This document shows, piece by piece, positions 24,514 through 32,781 of a stretch of DNA of 64,000 bases. Both the position numbers and the translations under genes were made by a program. The stretch is from Marivivens sp. (GTDB lineage Bacteria > Pseudomonadota > Alphaproteobacteria > Rhodobacterales > Rhodobacteraceae): contig JAHEBU010000001.1 of NCBI GenBank assembly GCA_024642115.1, forward strand, positions 372,001 through 436,000, given 5' to 3'. The notes beneath the pieces are model-generated. The model was not told the DNA's origin, did not search any database, and saw only the letters and a list, made by a program, of their open reading frames with translations. Each line of letters opens with the position of its first letter. Within the stretch, counting starts at the first letter, position 1.

Positions 24514-25701
24514 TTAGTCCGCCTCGGGTGGTTTGAGCCGGAGCGACGCCCAGATACACACCGCCCCGGCCGCCGCGAACACCGCCGAGGCGAGGTAAGC
24601 GCGCGGCCCAAGCAGATCGACCAGTTGCCCGAACCCCAGCAGCGCCACCACGGCCATTCCCTGTTGCAGAACGACAAAGAAACTTTGCGCCTCGGCGGCG
24701 ATATCTTCGGCGGTATGGTTCTTGATGAAATTGATGCAGGCCATGAACCCCAACCCATAGGTGATCCCATGCAGCGATTGCAGGGCGATCAGGACAGGCA
24801 CGCCGGGGGCAAAGGCCATGACGATCCACCGCAGCACCGTCACGATGGCCGAAAACAGGACCATCGTCCGGGCGGGCCAGCGCCCGTCCAGCCGTCGAAA
24901 GCCAAAGAACATCAACGTCTCTGACACCCCGCCCAGCGCGATCAGCAGGCCGATGGTGGGCAGCGGTATCCCCTGCCGTTCCCAGAGCAGCCCCTGAAAG
25001 GCGTTCAGAATCAAGTGGCTGCCAAAGATCATTGCGAACCCAAAGAGCGGGAGCAGAAACCACGGCTTCATCACCTGCCGCATGGTCCGTGCCCCCATCA
25101 TCGGAGCAGCCTCGCCAGGGGCCGCGCGGAACCTGGGCAGTTGCAACGACATCCCAGCCCGCAGCAGGGCCAGCACCACAAAGAATGGAAGGAACGCCCC
25201 CGGCCCCAGCCAGGAAACCAGATAGCCGGTGCCGACGATGATGAGCAGATAGCCGATCGTCCCCCAGGCCCGCATCGACCCGAAATCCGTGCCCCGCCGC
25301 GCCGTCATCCGCATCGCCGCCGCGTCCAGCACCGGAATGATCGCCATGTGGCAGACGGCAGCCAGCGTCCAGAACGTGAGCGTGATCCAGAACCCCTGCC
25401 CCAGAAACAGCCCCAACGGAAACAGCCCCGCCCCGAGGGCGCCGATGACGATGGCCTGCCGCCAGTCGGACGCCCGGTCCGACATCCGCCCCACAACCAG
25501 ATTGACCGTCAGCATGATGAACACCGGCAGGGCGTTGATGACGCTGATCTGGCTGGCCGACAGCCCCCGCGCCTCGAACCAGATGCCCCCATAGGCATTG
25601 GCCGCCCCGGCAGTCATGAAAAGCACGAGATAGAACAGGATCGTCCTGCGTTCGGGCGAAAGACCGGACGGCGTCGAAGAGGTAACAGGCGAACTTGCCA
25701 C
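24514..25701 (-). CDS. MFS transporter related to 3-phenylpropionate permease (HcaT type)
   Basis: A membrane protein of about 395 residues with twelve hydrophobic segments and the loop 2-3 signature VGRMSDRASDWRQA. Segments such as TAGAANAYGGIWFEARGLSA and RAWGTIGYLLIIVGTGYLV resemble the PPP (phenylpropionate) MFS family. The GTG at 25701 has GGAG 8 bases upstream; the alternative GTG at 25737 adds 12 residues without a ribosome site. The substrate is unknown. It is divergent from glcD, but the glycolate link is only positional. Confidence 0.82.
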   Translation of the reverse strand: MASSPVTSSTPSGLSPERRTILFYLVLFMTAGAANAYGGIWFEARGLSASQISVINALPVFIMLTVNLVVGRMSDRASDWRQAIVIGALGAGLFPLGLFLGQGFWITLTFWTLAAVCHMAIIPVLDAAAMRMTARRGTDFGSMRAWGTIGYLLIIVGTGYLVSWLGPGAFLPFFVVLALLRAGMSLQLPRFRAAPGEAAPMMGARTMRQVMKPWFLLPLFGFAMIFGSHLILNAFQGLLWERQGIPLPTIGLLIALGGVSETLMFFGFRRLDGRWPARTMVLFSAIVTVLRWIVMAFAPGVPVLIALQSLHGITYGLGFMACINFIKNHTAEDIAAEAQSFFVVLQQGMAVVALLGFGQLVDLLGPRAYLASAVFAAAGAVCIWASLRLKPPEAD

Positions 25702-25841
25702 GCGGAATGCTCCGGCTATCGGGTTGGCTCCACTCACGATGTCGGTGCGCCAAAGTCAATGTGGACCGGAATTTGCGCCAGCGACATACTGTGCTGGGAC
25801 GATTTGACCGGATATGACAGGGTTGGGCGATTGCTGCTTGC

Positions 25842-25875
25842 TAATTGGCGTAATTGGTTATATTTTCTTACCAAT
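25842..25875. promoter_or_regulatory. Operator-like AATTGG half-sites upstream of glcD
   Basis: TAATTGG occurs at 25842-25848 and 25851-25857, and ATTGGT (25853-25858) is mirrored by ACCAAT (25870-25875). A TATATT box lies at 25859-25864 inside the mirror. AATTGGT/ACCAATT half-sites are typical of FadR-type GntR repressors such as PdhR and LldR. A similar CCAATT lies upstream of the GntR gene at 43944. Confidence 0.5.
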
Positions 25876-25889
25876 AAGGGAGGTCTGCC

Positions 25890-27329
25890 ATGGAAATGCC
25901 TGTCCCCGACGCCGGCGTGATCAAACGCAAGGCCCGGATTGTCCAGCGTTTGCAAGAGGTTCTGCCGCTATCTGCCGTCATACATGACCCCGCCGAAACC
26001 CGGGCCTATGAATGTGATGGGCTGTCGGCTTACCGCTGCGCCCCCCTTTGCGCGATCCTGCCATCGTCAACCGACGAAGTCTCCGCCGCCCTGCGCGTCT
26101 GTTTTGAAGAAGGCGTGCCAGTCGTTCCGCGTGGGTCCGGCACTTCGTTGGCAGGCGGCGCCTTGCCCACCGCCGACAGCGTCATCCTGGGGGTGGCTCG
26201 CCTGAACGCGGTGATCGAAACGAATTATCCCGACCGCTATATCCGCGTGCAGACCGGGCGAACCAACCTGTCCGTCACGGGTGCCGTTGAACAGGACGGG
26301 TTTTTCTATGCCCCCGATCCGTCCAGCCAGTTGGCCTGTGCCATCGCGGGCAACATCGCCATGAACAGCGGCGGGGCGCATTGCCTGAAATATGGCGTGA
26401 CCACCAACAACCTGATGGGCGTCACGATGGTCCAGATGGACGGCACCGTGGTCGAGATCGGCGGCGCGCATCTGGACGCGCCGGGGCTGGACCTGCTGGG
26501 CGTGATCTGCGGGTCCGAAGGGCAGTTGGGTGTCGTGACCGAAGCCACCCTGCGTATCTTGCACAAACCCGAAGGGGCGCGGCCCGTGTTGATGGGCTTT
26601 GACAGCAACGAGGTGGCGGGCGCCTGCGTCAGCGACATCATCAAGGCGGGCGTGTTGCCCGTGGCCATCGAATTCATGGACCGCCCCTGTATCGAGGCCT
26701 GCGAGGCCTTTGCCCACGCGGGCTATCCGATGTGCGAGGCGCTGTTGATCGTCGAGGTCGAAGGATCGCCGGCCGAAATCGACGAACAGCTTGGCCTGAT
26801 CAAGCAGATCGCCCACCGCCACAACCCGGTCGAACTGCGCGAGGCCAAGGATGCGGAAGAGGCGGGGCGCATCTGGCTCGGCCGGAAATCTGCCTTTGGC
26901 GCGATGGGTCAGATCAACGATTACATCTGTCTGGACGGGACCATCCCAGTCAGCGAACTGCCTTACGTCCTGCGCCGGATCGGCGAGTTGACGGCCAGCT
27001 ACGGCCTTGGCGTGGCCAACGTGTTCCACGCGGGCGACGGCAACATGCACCCGCTGCTTCTGTATAACGCCAACAAACCCGGCGATCTGGAAAAGGCAGA
27101 GGCGCTGGGGTCGGACATCCTCACCCTGTGCGTCGAAGTGGGCGGCTGCCTGACCGGCGAACATGGCGTGGGCATCGAAAAGCGCGACCTGATGACGGTG
27201 CAGTTCACGACCGAGGACCTCGAGGCGCAGATGGCCGTCAAGGACGTGTTCGATCCGCGATGGCTGCTGAACCCGGCCAAGGTGTTTCCGCTGGCATCAA
27301 GCGACGCGCGGCGGCATCAGGCGGCGTAG
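25890..27329 (+). CDS. glcD: Glycolate oxidase FAD-binding subunit GlcD
   Basis: A 479-residue FAD-linked oxidase subunit of glycolate dehydrogenase, which converts glycolate to glyoxylate and passes electrons to the quinone pool. The PCMH FAD-binding motif RGSGTSLAGGALP is at 81-93. NSGGAHCLKYGVTTNNL and the C-terminal HAGDGNMHP and GEHGVGIEKR motifs are those of GlcD. A strong AAGGGAGG precedes the ATG. It is first of glcD-glcE-glcF, separated from glcE by 64 bp containing stacked hairpins. Glycolate is a common phytoplankton exudate, fitting a marine heterotroph. Confidence 0.95.
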   Translation: MEMPVPDAGVIKRKARIVQRLQEVLPLSAVIHDPAETRAYECDGLSAYRCAPLCAILPSSTDEVSAALRVCFEEGVPVVPRGSGTSLAGGALPTADSVILGVARLNAVIETNYPDRYIRVQTGRTNLSVTGAVEQDGFFYAPDPSSQLACAIAGNIAMNSGGAHCLKYGVTTNNLMGVTMVQMDGTVVEIGGAHLDAPGLDLLGVICGSEGQLGVVTEATLRILHKPEGARPVLMGFDSNEVAGACVSDIIKAGVLPVAIEFMDRPCIEACEAFAHAGYPMCEALLIVEVEGSPAEIDEQLGLIKQIAHRHNPVELREAKDAEEAGRIWLGRKSAFGAMGQINDYICLDGTIPVSELPYVLRRIGELTASYGLGVANVFHAGDGNMHPLLLYNANKPGDLEKAEALGSDILTLCVEVGGCLTGEHGVGIEKRDLMTVQFTTEDLEAQMAVKDVFDPRWLLNPAKVFPLASSDARRHQAA

Positions 27330-27373
27330 GGGGCGCTGCCCCCGTCCCTGCGGGACTCCCCCGGGATATTTTT
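27329..27373 (+). terminator. Stacked hairpins and T-run between glcD and glcE
   Basis: GGGGGC-GCT-GCCCCC (27329-27343) is followed by GTCCC-TGC-GGGAC (27344-27356), then CCCCCGGGATATTTTT. This looks like an intrinsic terminator or RNA-stability element inside the operon and could lower glcEF expression relative to glcD. Confidence 0.5.
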
Positions 27374-27393
27374 GGCACAAAGGCAGCGGGAAC

Positions 27394-28500
27394 TTGCAAC
27401 CAGAAACAGAGATTGAGTTGGCCGAGGCCGTCCGTGCTGCCAAGGGCCCCCTGCGCATCGTGGGCGGCGGGACCCGCCCGGTGGGCCGCCCCATCGTGGG
27501 GGAAGTGCTGTCGACGGCCGGACTGACCGGCATTTCCCTGTATGAACCCGGCGCCCTGACGATGGTCGTGCAGGCCGGCACCCCACTGGCCGAGGTCGAG
27601 ACCGCATTGGCCGCCGAACATCAACGCCTGCCGTTCGAGCCGATGGATCACCGTCCCCTGCTGGGCACCACCGGCACCCCCACGATCGGCGCGGTCGCCG
27701 CCTGCAACATCAGCGGCCCGCGCCGGATTCAGGCGGGGGCAGCCCGCGATTACATGCTCGGCGTCCGCTTTGTCGATGGCGCGGGAACCGTGGTCAAGAA
27801 TGGGGGCCGAGTGATGAAGAACGTCACCGGCTACGATCTGGTCAAGCTGATGGCGGGTGCCTGTGGCACGCTGGGCGTGCTCACAGAGGTCGCCTTCAAG
27901 GTCCTGCCCGAAGTTGAGGCGATGGCGACCCTGACCCTGTCCGGTCTGGACGAGGAGCGGGCCGTCGCCGCCATGTCCGCCGCGTTGGGATCGCCGTTCG
28001 AGGTGTCGGGTGTGGCCCACGGGGCGGGAATGACCCGGTTCCGGCTGGAAGGGTTCACCGCCTCGGTCACCTATCGCGCCGACCGCCTGTCGGACATGTT
28101 GCGGCCCTTTGGCGCGGCAAAGGTCGAGTCCGAACCTGCAACGGTGCGCGCCATCTGGTCCGGTATCCGCGATGTGACCGATTTTGCAGGCAAGCCCGGC
28201 GATGTCTGGCGTATGTCGGTCAAGCCTTCTGACGCGCCCGGCCTGATCGCCCGCATGGGCGCCGAAGTCCGGCTGGACTGGGGCGGCGGCCTGATCTGGG
28301 CGCTGGTCCCCGAAGGCACAGACTTGCGCGGACGGATCGGCCCATTTGCGGGCCATGCCACCCTTGTCCGTGCCGCCCCCGAAACCCGGGCGGCCATCGC
28401 GCCGTTCCAGCCGGAACCGGCGCAGCTGGCCGCCTTGACCGCCGGGCTGCGGGCCAAATTCGACCCGCGCGGTATCCTCAATCCGGGGCTGATGACCTGA
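27394..28500 (+). CDS. glcE: Glycolate oxidase subunit GlcE
   Basis: A 368-residue FAD-binding subunit of glycolate oxidase, shorter than GlcD as usual. Motifs PLRIVGGGTRPVGR (18-31), LEPG-like YEPGALTM, GTIGAVAAC-like TPTIGAVAACNISGPRR and GRVMKNVTGYDLVKLMAGA are conserved in GlcE. The start is a TTG at 27394; no ATG lies between the hairpins and the conserved N-terminus, and this start gives the usual Q-P-E-T-E opening. The stop is one base from the glcF ATG (TGACATG), so translation is probably coupled. Confidence 0.92.
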   Translation: MQPETEIELAEAVRAAKGPLRIVGGGTRPVGRPIVGEVLSTAGLTGISLYEPGALTMVVQAGTPLAEVETALAAEHQRLPFEPMDHRPLLGTTGTPTIGAVAACNISGPRRIQAGAARDYMLGVRFVDGAGTVVKNGGRVMKNVTGYDLVKLMAGACGTLGVLTEVAFKVLPEVEAMATLTLSGLDEERAVAAMSAALGSPFEVSGVAHGAGMTRFRLEGFTASVTYRADRLSDMLRPFGAAKVESEPATVRAIWSGIRDVTDFAGKPGDVWRMSVKPSDAPGLIARMGAEVRLDWGGGLIWALVPEGTDLRGRIGPFAGHATLVRAAPETRAAIAPFQPEPAQLAALTAGLRAKFDPRGILNPGLMT

Positions 28501-28501
28501 C

Positions 28502-29824
28502 ATGCAGACCACATTTACCCCCGACCAGCTCAAGGACCCCGGCACGGCACGGGCCAACGAAATACTGCGCGCCTGCGTCCATTGCGGGTTCTGCACGGCG
28601 ACCTGCCCGACCTATCAGGTGCTTGGCGACGAATTGGACAGCCCGCGTGGCCGCATCTACCTCATCAAAGACATGCTGGAAAACGACCGGGTGCCGGATG
28701 CCAAGACGGTTCAGCATATCGACCGCTGCCTGTCCTGTCTGGCCTGCATGACCACCTGCCCGTCGGGCGTGCACTACATGCATCTGGTGGACCACGCCCG
28801 CGCCTATATCGAACAGCGCTACAATCGCCCCTGGTCGGACCGGGCGCTGCGCTGGGTTCTGGCCCGCATCCTGCCCTATCCGGGGCGGTTCCGCCTTGCC
28901 CTGCTGGGGGCCAAGATCGGGCGGCCCTTTGCCCGGTTCATGCCCGATCCGCGCCTGCGGGCGATGCTGGAAATGGCCCCGCGCCAGATCCCGCCCGTCA
29001 GCCGCAACGACGACCCGCAGACCTTTGCCACCGCCGCCCCGCGCAAGATGCGGGTGGCCCTGATGACCGGCTGTGCCCAGCGGGCGCTGAACACCGATAT
29101 CAACGATGCCACCATCCGGCTGCTGACCCGACTGGGGGCCGATGTGGTCATCCCCAAGGGTCAAGGCTGCTGTGGCGGCCTGACCCACCACATGGGCAAA
29201 GAGCACGAAAGCCACGCGACAGCGGCCAAGAATATCAAGGCCTGGGTCGCCGAGATGGACGGCGGCGGCCTTGATGCCATCGTCATCAACACCAGCGGCT
29301 GCGGCACGACAGTCAAGGATTACGGACACATGTTCCGCAATACCCCGCTTGCCGCCGACGCGGCCCGCGTATCTGCCATCGCCCGCGACGTGTCCGAGGT
29401 GCTGATGAAACTGGACCTGCCCGAGGGCGCACCAAAGGGAACTCGCGTCGCCTATCACGCCGCCTGTTCGTTGCAGCACGGGCAAAAGATCAAGACCTTT
29501 CCCAAGGACCTGCTCAAACGGGCCGGGTTCACCGTTCTGGAACCCAGCGATCCGCACCTGTGCTGTGGGTCGGCAGGGACGTACAACCTGATGCAGCCCG
29601 AGATTTCCAAACAGCTCAAGACGCGCAAGGTCGCCACGCTTGAAGCCGTGCAGCCCGATATCATCGCCGCCGGAAACATCGGCTGCATGATGCAGATCGG
29701 CGGCGGGACCGACGTGCCGATCGTCCATACGGTCGAATTACTGGACTGGGCGACAGGCGGGCCGAAACCGCCCGCGCTGACCGCGCCGGGCAAACGCGCC
29801 CCTGCGGTCCCGATCCTGCGCTAG
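28502..29824 (+). CDS. glcF: Glycolate oxidase iron-sulfur subunit GlcF
   Basis: A 440-residue iron-sulfur subunit that takes electrons from GlcD/GlcE to the membrane. Two 4Fe-4S motifs are visible: C25-x2-C28-x2-C31-x3-C35 and C76-x2-C79-x2-C82-x3-C86. The C-terminal half has the two CCG domains, seen as GCCGGLTHH and LCCGSAGTYNL. It completes glcDEF. No glcG or malate synthase gene follows; instead an unrelated secreted protease gene starts 111 bp downstream. Confidence 0.95.
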   Translation: MQTTFTPDQLKDPGTARANEILRACVHCGFCTATCPTYQVLGDELDSPRGRIYLIKDMLENDRVPDAKTVQHIDRCLSCLACMTTCPSGVHYMHLVDHARAYIEQRYNRPWSDRALRWVLARILPYPGRFRLALLGAKIGRPFARFMPDPRLRAMLEMAPRQIPPVSRNDDPQTFATAAPRKMRVALMTGCAQRALNTDINDATIRLLTRLGADVVIPKGQGCCGGLTHHMGKEHESHATAAKNIKAWVAEMDGGGLDAIVINTSGCGTTVKDYGHMFRNTPLAADAARVSAIARDVSEVLMKLDLPEGAPKGTRVAYHAACSLQHGQKIKTFPKDLLKRAGFTVLEPSDPHLCCGSAGTYNLMQPEISKQLKTRKVATLEAVQPDIIAAGNIGCMMQIGGGTDVPIVHTVELLDWATGGPKPPALTAPGKRAPAVPILR

Positions 29825-29935
29825 GCCAGGGTAACGGACAGGGGTACCGCCCGGGGGCTATGCCGGGCCGCGACAATGCCCTAATCTGGCCGCAGACCCG
29901 CGCTAAAGACGGGGGACATGAGGGCAGGAGCGGTG

Positions 29936-30751
29936 ATGCGGGCAATCCTTTGGGCAGGCGTGGCTTGGGTTTTGGCCGCCGTTGCGGCGCAAGCCGAGGA
30001 CAGTGCGCTGCGCACGTTCCAGACCAGCGATGACGGCCGCGGATGGGAAGCAGTCGGTCGTCTGGACATTGGTGGAAAGGGGTTCTGCACCGGCACTCTG
30101 ATTGCCCCGGATCAGGTTCTGACCGCTGCGCACTGCCTGTTCGACAAGGTGACCAAGGCGCGGATCGACCCCAGCCTGATCCAATTCCTGCCGGGTCTGC
30201 GCAATGGTCGGGCGCTTGCCTATCGGGGCGTGCGCCGGGCCGTGCCTGATCCCGACTATGTGCATACGGGTGCGGTGACCGCCGCCAACAGCCGCCATGA
30301 CCTTGCCATTCTGCAACTGGATCAGCCGATCCGGTCGACCAGCATCATCCCCTTTACCGTGGCGAGCACCCTGACCGCCGGAACCGAAGTAGGCGTCGTA
30401 TCCTATGCCCGCGACCGGGCCGAGGCGCCCTCGCTTCAGCAGGTCTGTTCGATTCTGGGCGAGGAAGAGGGTGTTCTGGTCCTGTCCTGCAACGTCGATT
30501 ACGGGTCATCGGGCGCGCCGATCTTTCGCATTTCCAACGGTGTGGCACAGATCGTGTCGGTGGTGTCGGCCAAGGCGGAACTTGACGGCAGACAGGTGGC
30601 GCTTGGCACGTCGCTGGACGAACCATTGGCCCAGATAAGGGCGGAAATGGCCGCCGAACAGGGCGGGTTCCAGACCGCCCCTCCCAGCCAGGTCCGGGTG
30701 ATGGCCCCCGGTCAGCGGTCCAGCGGCGGGGCGAAATTCGTCAGGCCCTGA
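29936..30751 (+). CDS. Secreted trypsin-like serine protease
   Basis: A 271-residue protein with a signal peptide (cleavage near AAQA-ED, residues 19-22) and a chymotrypsin-fold protease domain. The triad is visible as His66 in LTAAHC, Asp122 in SRHDLAILQLD and Ser192 in YGSSGAPIF. It should act in the periplasm or outside the cell. There is no PDZ domain, so it is not a DegP-type protease. The ATG at 29936 is chosen because AGGAG lies 6-10 bases before it; the ATG at 29918 is an alternative. The substrate is unknown. Confidence 0.87.
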   Translation: MRAILWAGVAWVLAAVAAQAEDSALRTFQTSDDGRGWEAVGRLDIGGKGFCTGTLIAPDQVLTAAHCLFDKVTKARIDPSLIQFLPGLRNGRALAYRGVRRAVPDPDYVHTGAVTAANSRHDLAILQLDQPIRSTSIIPFTVASTLTAGTEVGVVSYARDRAEAPSLQQVCSILGEEEGVLVLSCNVDYGSSGAPIFRISNGVAQIVSVVSAKAELDGRQVALGTSLDEPLAQIRAEMAAEQGGFQTAPPSQVRVMAPGQRSSGGAKFVRP

Positions 30752-30766
30752 GCCCACCCAGGGGGT

Positions 30767-30797
30767 CTTGAAACTGGAAAATTCCGTTCCCAGATAT
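30767..30797 (+). promoter_or_regulatory. RpoH (sigma-32)-type heat-shock promoter
   Basis: CTTGAAA at 30767-30773 and CCCAGATAT at 30789-30797 are separated by 15 bases. This is close to the heat-shock consensus CTTGAAA-N13-15-CCCATNT. It lies 96 bases upstream of the hsp20 start, consistent with heat induction. Confidence 0.75.
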
Positions 30798-30892
30798 CAA
30801 TCATCGGGGTGCCAAGAATGGGCCCCGATGTCCTGCCTGTCCCCGATCGGGAAGGCGCACATTGGTATCGCTTGAGAAAAAGGATGTCCCAA

Positions 30893-31366
30893 ATGCGTAC
30901 GTTTGACCTGACCCCCCTGTACCGTGCCACTGTCGGTTTTGACCAGATCGCCGATCTTATGGACCGCGTGATGACAGCTGACGCGGGAACCAGCACGAGC
31001 TACCCCCCCTACAACATCGAAAAGACCGCCGATGACGGCTGGCGGATTTCCATCGCCGTGGCGGGGTTTTCCGACGAGGACCTGAACGTCGAGGTCCGCG
31101 AAAACGCCCTGATCGTGACCGCCCGCAAGGCCGAGGACGACAGCGCCGAGCGCAAGTTCCTGCACCGGGGCATCGCCACCCGCGCGTTTGAACGCCGGTT
31201 CCATCTGGCCGACCACGTCCGCGTAACGGGGGCGGAGCATGTCAATGGCCTGCTGCATATCGACTTGGTGCGCGAGGTGCCCGAAGCGCTGAAGCCCCGT
31301 CGGATCGAGATTGCCAAGGCCCCCGTCAGCGCCGCCAATCTGGTCGAAGCAAAGGCCGTCAACTGA
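30893..31366 (+). CDS. Small heat-shock protein, Hsp20/IbpA type
   Basis: A 157-residue alpha-crystallin-type chaperone that holds unfolded proteins. The N-terminus MRTFDLTPLYRATVGFD (1-17) matches the IbpA class. The alpha-crystallin domain spans about 40-135, with IAVAGFSDEDLNVEV and a GLLHIDLVREVPE end strand. A C-terminal IxI-like RRIEIAK anchor is present. The ATG at 30893 follows AAAAAGGA; an in-frame extension to 30809 overlaps the promoter region. The RpoH-type promoter upstream supports heat-shock control. Confidence 0.92.
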   Translation: MRTFDLTPLYRATVGFDQIADLMDRVMTADAGTSTSYPPYNIEKTADDGWRISIAVAGFSDEDLNVEVRENALIVTARKAEDDSAERKFLHRGIATRAFERRFHLADHVRVTGAEHVNGLLHIDLVREVPEALKPRRIEIAKAPVSAANLVEAKAVN

Positions 31367-31378
31367 TCCCATGACAGG

Positions 31379-31521
31379 TAGGGTGGGTTAAAACCCACCT
31401 TACAGTGGAACCTGGAGGTTCTGGCGTCGCGCTCTGCCCTGCGTTCGGAGCCTCCGGCGGGAGTTGTTATGGCAAGGTGAAGGGTGAAGACCCCTGCAAG
31501 GTGCGTTTCTATGCACCCTAC
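31379..31521. repeat. 143-bp composite intergenic repeat element
   Basis: The left end is the palindrome GGTGGGTTAAAACCCACC (31382-31399) with TAG before and TTACA after. The right end is the variant palindrome GGTGC-N8-GCACC (31500-31517). Between them are GCCTCCGGCGGGAG (31450-31463) and, on the minus strand, the CCCTTCACCTTGCCATAACAACTCC-type core (about 31459-31498). It has the same components as 19313-19474 with the core inverted. Confidence 0.8.
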
Positions 31522-31530
31522 TTTAAGTTC

Positions 31531-31566
31531 AAGGCGCGCCGATATCTGGCGCGCCTTGGTTTTTTT
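31531..31566 (+). terminator. Strong plus-strand intrinsic terminator
   Basis: AAGGCGCGCC (31531-31540) pairs with GGCGCGCCTT (31548-31557), followed by GG and seven T residues. It is 165 bases after the hsp20 stop and probably ends that transcript beyond the repeat element. Confidence 0.8.
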
Positions 31567-32042
31567 CAGAACGTCAGGCTGGCGTGTTCGCCCATGTCCG
31601 GCTCTTTGCCGGTCAAGTTGCCTTTGGCAATCTCGTACAGAAATTTCAGCCCGCTGGTTGAGGTGATCCATGTTTCAGACCGGGTCGGCACGAACCTGAT
31701 CAGCCGGACGTCGGGATCTTCCTGCCCCTCTTCGAACCAGGCAGAGGCCACGGCGCTCCAGACTTCGTCCTGCTTTTTCTTGTCCATCGACAGGTTCAGC
31801 GTGCCTTCGACATCCGCATAAAGCCCCGCCTTGGGATCGGCGATGACGAAGCGCCCGTTTTGCGGGCCGGTCGTAACCGCCTTGACCAGGTCGGTCCCTT
31901 GGGCGGTGATGAACCAGACCTCGTTGGGGTCATCGTCCAGATTGGGGGACATGGGCACCAGCCGGTTGTCCGAGGCGAGCCCCAGCATCCCCGTCTGCAC
32001 CTTGCGCATTCGGTCCCAGAATTCGTGTTTGGTGTCGCTCAT
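31566..32042 (-). CDS. Pyridoxamine 5'-phosphate oxidase-fold protein (general stress protein 26-like)
   Basis: A 158-residue split-barrel flavin-binding protein of the PNPOx-like general stress family. Motifs EFWDRMRKVQTGMLGL (8-23), NRLVPMSPN and VWFITAQGTDLVKAV are typical. It probably binds FMN or a related cofactor; it lacks the residues of true PNP oxidase and its activity is unknown. The ATG at 32042 has AGGAGACG upstream. Its stop codon touches the T-run of the plus-strand terminator at 31531-31566. Confidence 0.85.
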   Translation of the reverse strand: MSDTKHEFWDRMRKVQTGMLGLASDNRLVPMSPNLDDDPNEVWFITAQGTDLVKAVTTGPQNGRFVIADPKAGLYADVEGTLNLSMDKKKQDEVWSAVASAWFEEGQEDPDVRLIRFVPTRSETWITSTSGLKFLYEIAKGNLTGKEPDMGEHASLTF

Positions 32043-32205
32043 GATCGTCTCCTGATATCGCATCCCGCCGGGCAGGACATTCCGGAGCGAACGCGGGACG
32101 CCACCGACCAGTTCCGGCGCCCAGAGGCTAAGCGCGGCCGAAAGGGGTCAGGGACCATCTGTTTCGGGCAGACGGCCCCCCGTTTTTCTGGCGTCGGGAC
32201 CCGGA

Positions 32206-32637
32206 TCAGGTCCGAACGGGACAGACCGAGGTCGCCGTGGCTGTGCCAAAGACAACATCGTGCACGATCCGGTTGGGCGACCGGGTGAACGCTCCGGCAA
32301 TGACCAGAGCCCCCAGAAACAACATCCCCATCGTGCGCTTGTGCTGTGTCACCTGATGATGTCGCGCCCGCATCACCGCAACCGGCAGAAGGATCAGGGT
32401 CGCAACGGACAAAAGGTGGATCACGCTGAACCCGCCGATGGTGCAGATTGTATGGATGCTGAAGGACGACAGCGCCACAACGGCCATCAGGACCACCCAG
32501 ACATAGCCAAGGGTACGGTGGGGCAATGTCCCTTTGGGTGCAGCAAACTGAACAAGGCCCATCGCAAAACAAGCCAAAGCCGCGAAGGCATGGAGGCGAA
32601 TGGCCAAGGACGCCGCGAAAAGAGGTGCAAATGACAT
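32206..32637 (-). CDS. DUF2306 membrane protein
   Basis: A 143-residue integral membrane protein with four predicted helices near 8-30, 46-62, 68-88 and 103-120. The segment KGTLPHRTLGYVWVVLMAVV and the VTQHKRTMGMLFLGALVIAG region are features of DUF2306, a family of unknown function with conserved His residues that may bind heme or metal. It is transcribed alone. Confidence 0.75.
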   Translation of the reverse strand: MSFAPLFAASLAIRLHAFAALACFAMGLVQFAAPKGTLPHRTLGYVWVVLMAVVALSSFSIHTICTIGGFSVIHLLSVATLILLPVAVMRARHHQVTQHKRTMGMLFLGALVIAGAFTRSPNRIVHDVVFGTATATSVCPVRT

Positions 32638-32781
32638 GTTTCACCTGTTCCGATGAAGTTGGCGTTCGAGCCAGCCGTTTTAATTTCAGCGATGATTTCG
32701 GTCAATTGCCTCTTGCGAGGGAACGGGCCAGTTCATCCCGCCGCATCAGCCTGACAGGATCAGGTCACGTCAAGCAAGGCA

